DNA from: Nemania diffusa
Lineage: Eukaryota > Ascomycota > Sordariomycetes > Xylariales > Xylariaceae
Direction of reading: 5' to 3'
DNA length: 64,000 bases
Assembly (NCBI GenBank): GCA_038501195.1
Contig: JBBPUQ010000009.1
Coordinates: 992,001-1,056,000, forward strand
Positions 57,505 through 64,000 of this stretch are shown one piece after another (the stretch's first letter is position 1; each line of letters begins with the position of its first letter). The position numbers and the translations under genes were made by a program. Under the pieces are notes generated by a model. The model was not told where the DNA came from. It worked only from the letters and a program-made list of their open reading frames with translations, and made no database searches.

Positions 57505-59285
57505 CTAGGTAGAATTGTCGTCGATTTCCGCTTGCTTGATTCTCCTCAACTTCCTCCACTCAGGCCCGATTCTAATCTGGAATGCTAGTAAAGGTGCGCA
57601 AGCAGCGACGAGGAATGCGAATATCGTGAAACACCAACCGGCCCCTGTACCGTCGATGATAGGTTGTAGGGCCGCGGTGCCCGCCGCCGCAATGGTGCAT
57701 TTGACGATGTTAGCCGATGCTGCTGCAGTAGATGACCCTCTCGGGTTTAAATCCGTGTTTAAAGTACCAAAGGCCCATGTTGAATTAGCCTAGACGGCAT
57801 TTCATGAGTGATTAGGTAAGGAACTCACCACGAACCCTGCCGCGAGAGTAAACCCCAGGATCCCCTGTAAAACTAACGGGATCGCCGGGTGCTGAGTTAA
57901 AGATGAGCGCACGTGCTTCTAAAACACCAATACTTGAACTCACTACATGCTTTTGGACTGCCCAGCCATATCCTGCCATCGCTGCCGCCGTCGGGACGAC
58001 GAGATAGATCATACTGCGTAGTCTCGCCAACTCGATTGGGAAGTCATCCATCAGTTTGCTTTTCGCTTCGTCGAGGTCAAATCCATAAGCTCTTGCGACC
58101 CTCGCGTACTCAAAATCAAGAAATCTTCCTGGGGGCTTGTCAGCTTCCAAATATAAGTGGTCATGATTACGATACTCACCCCACACATATACACTCGCGA
58201 GGCCCCCGAAACCGAACGGAAGGTAAATAAGCCCGGCCTGTAGTTCTTCATACCCGTATATCTGCATGAATAGAGAAGATAAAGATGCCTGGGCGCAGGA
58301 GCCGGTCGCATAAAAGATTCCGTTACAGAGCAAAAGGACAAACAGGTCCTGTTCTAACAAAATCTCCAAAGAGGCTAGGGGATTAGGAAAGGACACAAGA
58401 CGGGCTTTCCTAATCACACCCTGGGCTGGATCGTCCTCATCACCTCGAGCTCTAGAAAGTAGTACTGAGAGTAATGTCCGGTTTATGCCCGTGGCGGGAA
58501 TACTGCCATTACCTACGATAGGTCGCGCTGTCTCGGGCAGGGCCAACACAATCAGCAACAGACAAAACCCCCCCGCGATGACGAGAAACCAGAATATCCA
58601 TCTCCACCCAAGTTGGGAGGCGATAGCCCCACCGATTACGGGACCGAGAGGCGGTGAAACGTTAGGTCTAGAAAGGTTGTCAATCCTTTTTGAACCTTAC
58701 GCGAGGGTATAGACAAGCTGACCCTAAGGCGAATATTCCGACGTAGGAGCCGCGCTCGGAAGGAGTCGCGATATCTGATATGATACCATAACCGAGCGAT
58801 ATCGTGCCTAGATAACATAATTTGAGGTTCGGACATCCTTCGGTTAGATAATGAATAGCTCACTCACCGGAAACCCCCGCGCTCTGTACCATTCTCAGAA
58901 CAAGCAGGGCTGGGTAGCTGTTCTGCACGGCGAGCCCAATGTTGGCGACGAAATAGATGAAAAGCGCCAGTATGTAGGCCGGCCGTCTACCGATCTTGTC
59001 TGCCGCATTGCCTAGAATAGACGGCACAATTCCCGAGACGACCATATAGGTCGTAATCGCCAAGTTCAATAGCCCGACTGTTACCCCGAGACCTGAGGCT
59101 ATCGGAACTATGGCCGGGTAGAATATGAAACTACTCAACGGCGAGAAGGCGCCGGCAAAGCCCGTGAGAAATAGAATCCATCGTTTTTCAAGCGGCGTGA
59201 AGACCGAAAATGGGACGACAGAGTCTGCGAGAAGAGGTGTGAGTAGCTGTTCATCAGCCGAGTCGACCATTCCGGTTGTTTCCAT
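57505..59285 (-). CDS. MFS transporter, DHA1-type drug:H+ antiporter-like
   Basis: A 12-helix proton-coupled exporter of the major facilitator superfamily; substrate unknown. Six exons: 59285-58868, 58807-58723, 58667-58180, 58128-57944, 57891-57829 and 57789-57505, giving 507 residues with exact phases. The second intron has an unusual GTCAGC donor and the last is only 39 nt. Motif A appears as GNAADKIGRRPAYI between helices 2 and 3, and helix 5 has LGPNVSPPLGPVIGG, formed only after splicing intron 2, which strongly supports that junction. ALPETARPIVGNGSIP is the cytosolic stretch after helix 6 that many fungal DHA1 members share. The C-terminal exon carries helices 11-12 and a charged tail. 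There are no cluster genes next to it. Confidence 0.88.
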
Positions 59286-61102
59286 AATTTAGATATAATG
59301 CCGATGAAGAATATATCGTTTGAGAAGGAATATTTGTTCCATCGTGGAAATTGATGACTGTTTTACTTGATGGTCCACGTAAGGGGGCATTCTCAGCACC
59401 GTTGTCGGTACAGATCAGCTAGTAACCTACCGGTCACAGATCCCTGTTATTAGCGGCTATCGTGCGTACCTAAAGTCTTGATTAGGGCCGTAAGGCGGCA
59501 GAAATTCTTATTCTCCCGAATAATCGACCTAGTCGTGTTCCCCGCGATCGGGCTTCTGAGATTTTGAAATGGGTCGATCGTAACCGGTGATGAGAATTCG
59601 TGGATAAGCCATTGAATCTCGGGTAAATCAACACTGCTCACCCCGGTCCGAAGCCCCTTTGAATTAGTGGAATACCCCTCAATTCAAAGACACAGCTGAC
59701 CAAATGGTGATGTGGATGCGTTGATCTAGGTCCTCATGATACAGCGCCGCATGCCCGACAGGTGACCTGCTGCCGTTATAGCCAAGTGATGCTCTGAGGT
59801 AAGTATCTATATACTTTAGTATCTTAACACTAATTCAAAAGCAATCATTTCCCCATATCTAGTGAAACATAATTAGTCGATATACATCTACGAGTAGCCC
59901 CCGACGACGAAAGCGAAACTTGCTTGCCTAGATAAAGAACGCCTCTTCGCTTCCGAAATATCTATCTAAAATGATATATTTTTTAAAATTACAAAACGCC
60001 CAATTAGATATCGCAAGGCGTGGAGGTAACAATACGTAGTTGGTGGCGCTCTTAGCTTAATCCGACGCAAGGGCGTAACAAGTTGCATCGGGTTAGCCCT
60101 GAGCTCAATTTTGACGCAATAATCTCAGCGTGGCTTGATAACTATGGCTTATAGATATATTCATTAGTCATAACGTTTCAACGTCTCACAGCCGGTTTCC
60201 TGAGCACGAATAGGAGCCAGATTGCTTGCCGAGTGTGGAAGAGGCGGTGTGTCTGCTGGTCTAGTGAGTGAGTCAACTTTAGTTACTCTTAGCATCAATA
60301 AGAAGGAGAAGATAAAGAGAAATAAATAAGATAGGGAGAGGCTCTATTGCTAGTGTATAAGAGACCTAATGTACCGCTTGGATAGACGATGAATAGACCA
60401 ATAGGGGGTCTCATGGAAACCTCAAGCAAGAAAATCCTGGGCGATAAGTGAGATCATCTACACCATCTTCTTCTCTACTATATCACTGTTTCAATATATG
60501 TATAAGCATGAGGCTGCGCCCACCACGCGCAGCATAGAGCTTATTTGGGGTGGATGTAGTATGTTTACGGCTTCGGGGTGGCTTTTCTCCGGAATTCCTT
60601 CGAATGTGACATATCAATTAACAAAATATGCTAGAGCGTCAGCCTTTGGAATTAGAGAACCCAACTCGCTCGGAATCAAGAGCATTTGCCTTTAGAAGAG
60701 ACCCGAGACTATATAATGCATTTGTGGCTCCTAAGAGCTATTAATATCGAAAATTTCACTAACAGTGTGAATACATACAATGAACTGTCTGTTTATAGAG
60801 ATAGACAATTCTACAGTTGACGGATCAAGCACACAAGCACCATCTAGTTGGAAGAATACTAATTAGTTAGATCAGCAGTTTATCAAAAAATTCTACGATT
60901 TATCGATCTAGTCGACGTGCAAGGCGAGCGCGAACAGAATGAGTGAATAACAAGAGACGTTTGGATTAGTCGGAAGTAGTTTTAAAAGCAAGGTCTTAAA
61001 GCTCTATATAAATGGGATGTTTGACTAGAGATTTTAAACTAAGAGAAAGCAGTTATAGTGAGTATATAATCGGAAAGAAAATTTCTACTAAAAGAGTGCA
61101 AT
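59286..61102. other. gene-poor AT-rich DNA
   Basis: The left end should hold the MFS promoter. No gene was recognised. A degenerate inverted repeat is listed separately at 60046-60106. A 65-codon plus-strand frame at 60498-60695 has no family motif. Confidence 0.5.
60046..60106. repeat. imperfect inverted repeat (stem-loop)
   Basis: The left arm GCGCTCTTAGCTTAATCCGACGCAA (60046-60070) pairs with the right arm ending TTGCATCGGGTTAGCCCTGAGCTC (60083-60106), with a short loop between. Most mismatches between the arms are transitions (for example CCGACGCAA against CCGATGCAA). Confidence 0.55.
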
Positions 61103-61218
61103 TGTCACGGTCCTATCGTTAAGTTACTGTAAATGGTCAAGGTTCCTACCTTGTCAACGTTCCACCTTTACAGTCGTGAGTAGTGAGTAATGTAGTGTTG
61201 TAGTTCTATTCCGTTACA
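61103..61218 (+). mobile_element. solo LTR, family A, diverged copy 2
   Basis: Starts TGTCACGGTCC and ends CCGTTACA, the latter one base off the expected CCGTGACA. The core GGTCAAGGTTCCTACCTTG and the AACGTTCCACCTTT block match the copies at 25416 and 62712. The flanks show no 5-bp duplication, so this is an old or rearranged copy. Confidence 0.68.
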
Positions 61219-62706
61219 CCTATTACTCAGCTAACAGCTCAGCCCGAGAACGTCTTAGAGAATAACTCCTAACTCAGGACAAACGCTAAATCTATCGACG
61301 ATTAGCATGTTTCACTGCGGTAGGACTTTAGAGTATAATGAGAAAAGAAATTGAAATATTTGCAGCCTATAGACGTTGAAAATGCTGTTGCTTCTAAGAC
61401 GAAGATTTAATGATCAACGTCTGTTCTGGTATTAGGTAATTGCGTATGAATGCCGTGTAGTTCCCGGCCCGGTCTATGTCACCCCCTAGCAAGATACATT
61501 AGCTCAGATCCTGTAATAATTGTTGGTAGTACAGTTGACCCTGGGAGAATAGGAAAGATGACAAATGGTTACACGGCATGATTCTATTCGCTCGAAGCTT
61601 TGGGGTATCTGAAAAGTTGGCACGCATTCCCTCCCTTTCACCCTGTTTCATCTACTCACTGAAGACCTCCTAGGAATATAGTATTGACTGTATCACGATA
61701 TTATTTTTGCGCACTATAAGGAGAGATGTAATAGTTATATTGAGTAGAGGGGGTGAGCAGAAAAGGGGAGTGGGCGAGGGAAATGAACACAGGGCTCTCA
61801 ATCAGTTATGCATATTGACCCTTCGATCATCAATACCGATTCTTTGTGCAAGTAATGAAACGAAGCGTGCAATATACACACAACGCACTCTGGAGGACTG
61901 GCCACGGCCATCTTAATCACTTCTAGAGATTTGAAGCAGTAAAAACAGCAGCCTAGTAAGGCAATCGAATAATATTGGTGTAGTAGAACTACTGTAAAAG
62001 CTGCGCAACGACCTATTCGGTCGATGCCAAAGGCATCGATGCCGCGCATGTGTCCCCCCTATGCTTCCTAATATAGAATTATCTCCTTGCTAGCTAATAA
62101 ATAGAAAAATGAAAAATCTAGGGTCCTGATGACCTAATCAACATGACCCCCTGTAGCAGTGTCTCACGCACTGTCTCAGTAAACAGCCTAGTTGCTATTT
62201 AACTACGTTATAAAACTACTAGAAACCCATTAAACTATCACCTATTTCAATTAATCATGTGTTGTTTAACATGCCAGCGTATTCTGACGGCCAGTTCCGC
62301 TATTGAATCAGAGAAAGAGTCCTCCGCAGGTTTAGAAAGAACACATAAATTAGTAGAATTGAGCTTTAGTTATGATACTGCCACCTATTATTTGCGATCA
62401 AATAGTGGCCCATACGCGACTTATAATAATTATGATTTAACTAGCACTGCTGATATAGTAAAGGGATAGATATAAAACCTTATAATACAGTTGACTACAT
62501 AACCTTCTAGCATGAAAATATGGTCAAAATTAGGCTTTTGTACGAACAAACCGTTTAATACACTCGACAGCAGAGAAGAAATCAATTTTATCAAGATGAT
62601 GAGGATGGGTATAACGAAAGTACCTCATCTGTTAACTATGATTCATCTCGTAGCGATCGTCTATTGGGGATAGACATATCCTACATTAACCTGCCTCATT
62701 ACTACG
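61219..62706. other. gene-poor AT-rich DNA between LTR copies
   Basis: No gene recognised. A 70-codon plus-strand frame at 62257-62469 starts MCCLTCQRILTASSA and has a Cys-x-x-Cys pair that recalls the first residues of HET-domain proteins, but it is too short to support. Confidence 0.45.
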
Positions 62707-62711
62707 CTATC

Positions 62712-62840
62712 TGTCACGGAACAGAACTGCAACGCTATACCACAACACCACTCGTGCAGAATGCAAGAGTAGAACGTTGTCGAGGTTGGGAACCTTGACC
62801 GTATGCAGCCACTTATAGGCTCACGGTTAGGGCCGTGACA
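62712..62840 (-). mobile_element. solo LTR, family A, with 5-bp target duplication
   Basis: A 129-bp element with inverted ends TGTCACGG and CCGTGACA, flanked by identical CTATC on both sides (62707-62711 and 62841-62845). Read on the minus strand it contains CTATAAGTGG (a TATA-like box), ACGGTCAAGGTTCCCAACCTCG and GTTGTGGTATAGCGTTGCAG, shared with the two diverged copies. No retrotransposon coding sequence lies next to it, so it is a solo LTR. Confidence 0.85.
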
Positions 62841-62845
62841 CTATC

Positions 62846-64000
62846 TAATACCTCCTAGCTCAGACTCGCTCCCAAAACTGGCGTTATTTAGTAGTGAGTG
62901 CAAATGTCAAACATTCCTGACATATCTTTCTGAAAGAATGACTAAGCACGTCAAAACCAGCCCTGATAACCTTTTCTCTGCGTTCTGAAAAAGAACCCTT
63001 GAGCTCCCTTAAATTAGTTGTCGAAGATTGGTGCCAGCTGTTCAGGACAATATGCTCCGCCCGCTGTTTTAGCTGAATGCTACCGGGCATGCCAGTAGGC
63101 CGCCTTAATGGCCCTACTGCCTATAGTTATTTATGTCAATTCTGAGTTGGGTGATCTCGAAGTTAACCTCCCTTTTAAAGGCCTGGTAACTGGGGCTGTT
63201 GTCGGTGCGAGCCTGAATGAGGGCATTTAGCTTCATAGTTGGGTGGGCCCCATAAGGGACATTGTATTGATCATAGATGCGTGAAATGCACTCCGGAGGC
63301 ATGTGAATGTTACCGCGATGAGGCACGCTCATTTTGATGTTTGTTTGCTGGAGTGGTTGTTGAGATTTTGAAGTTGCAGGATGTTGATACGAGAAGGCTT
63401 CTTAAATCGGAGGAGGTAAAGTGTAGTGGCTAAGAAAAGTTGCTGAAATCACAGGGCTAATCCCTCATGTTATATCAGCAAGAACCAGCACCGTTTTTAC
63501 TTTTGTAGAACATCAAAAACTGAATATGTTTGTAGAAGAAGATGGCCGACGTAAGTGTTTACGGGGTCTTCGCGCAACAATATCATCACGAACCATACGT
63601 GTAGTCGGCGAATTAACCAGCGCCTAATGGTTGGCCATGCATAGGGCCTATGGCATGGTTCTTCAAACTGTTAAACCATATACCCGTTTCTATGATGGTG
63701 ATACACATATAGAATGTGTGGGACCGAGTATGATATTGAACAGGCTAGCCCACTAGGCGCTTTACTACCGCCAGTGCAACAGCTACATCTATACTATTCG
63801 ATAATCCTTGACAGTGTTGGTGGGCTTAGGGGAAGTACTTCCTCTCTAATGAAACTAAAATGTAATCATGTCAATTGATTTTTGTTTAACACTACATTAT
63901 AGACTTTAACCCCCAGGTGATTCTCTAGAGCTCACAAGAGGGGAAAGATGGCAAAAGGTGTAATCGTCATTGTTTTAAAATACCGAGAATGGGAGGACTG
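62846..64000. other. gene-poor DNA at the window's right end
   Basis: Apart from the weak frame at 63114-63332 no gene is seen. Short frames have no motif, and composition is average to AT-rich. Confidence 0.45.
63114..63332 (-). CDS. unrecognised small open reading frame
   Basis: A 72-codon frame with a complete ATG and stop. The protein is hydrophilic with even amino-acid use (IYDQYNVPYGAHPTMKLN, then a predicted helix YQAFKREVNFEITQLRID), more protein-like than the surrounding chance frames. I recognise no family. It could be a short gene, an exon, or chance. Confidence 0.28.
   Translation of the reverse strand: MSVPHRGNIHMPPECISRIYDQYNVPYGAHPTMKLNALIQARTDNSPSYQAFKREVNFEITQLRIDINNYRQ

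Noticed and set aside
62257..62469. Possible N-terminal remnant of a HET-domain protein
   Set aside because: Only a Cys-x-x-Cys start resembles the family; 70 codons with no downstream HET motifs.

Overview
This window is nuclear DNA of a filamentous ascomycete (Pezizomycotina; a Sordariomycete is my inference, not proven). The support is: short GT-AG introns (mostly 50-65 nt) that rejoin reading frames exactly, a 2120-residue fungal-type NLR with ankyrin repeats, an L-arabinitol dehydrogenase, class II DAHP synthase, a Kin4-type kinase, and AT-rich gene-poor stretches with solo LTRs and decayed genes. No tRNA, rRNA, CRISPR array or bacterial-type operon was found.

Layout. 1-5.5 kb: no gene recognised. 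5.5-8.4 kb: mitochondrial ATP synthase subunit g and L-arabinitol 4-dehydrogenase, both minus. 8.4-16.5 kb: an accessory, AT-rich tract with a ketosamine-3-kinase gene killed by one in-frame stop, a sulfotransferase-like fragment with a frameshift, and an intact short-chain dehydrogenase. 16.5-23 kb: the NLR gene (minus), whose upstream DNA carries a roughly 240-bp degenerate palindrome. 24.3-26.6 kb: a decayed gene with a protease-like motif, a degenerate LTR, a solo LTR with a perfect 5-bp target duplication, and an AIG2-like gene directly behind it. 26.9-49 kb: the housekeeping part, with a family 25 glycosyltransferase, a proline-rich SPRY protein, a vacuolar Ca2+/H+ exchanger, a cytochrome P450, a HYPK-like protein, class II DAHP synthase (plus, with a TGAGTCA cross-pathway-control site) and a Kin4-like kinase. 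49-55.7 kb: 6.7 kb without a recognisable gene. 55.7-59.3 kb: a MetE C-domain-like protein and an MFS transporter. 59.3-64 kb: gene-poor DNA with two more LTRs (one with perfect 5-bp target duplications) and an inverted repeat.

The genes act in separate pathways: pentose catabolism (LAD), the shikimate entry step (DAHPS), calcium storage (CAX), ATP synthesis (subunit g), mitotic or septation signalling (Kin4-like) and nascent-chain acetylation (HYPK-like). I see no convincing biosynthetic cluster. The most unusual area is 22.9-26.0 kb: NLR, palindromic repeat array, decayed protease-like gene on the opposite strand, and LTR insertions.

All exon boundaries were read by hand from frame continuity and splice consensus; none was tested against transcripts or databases.
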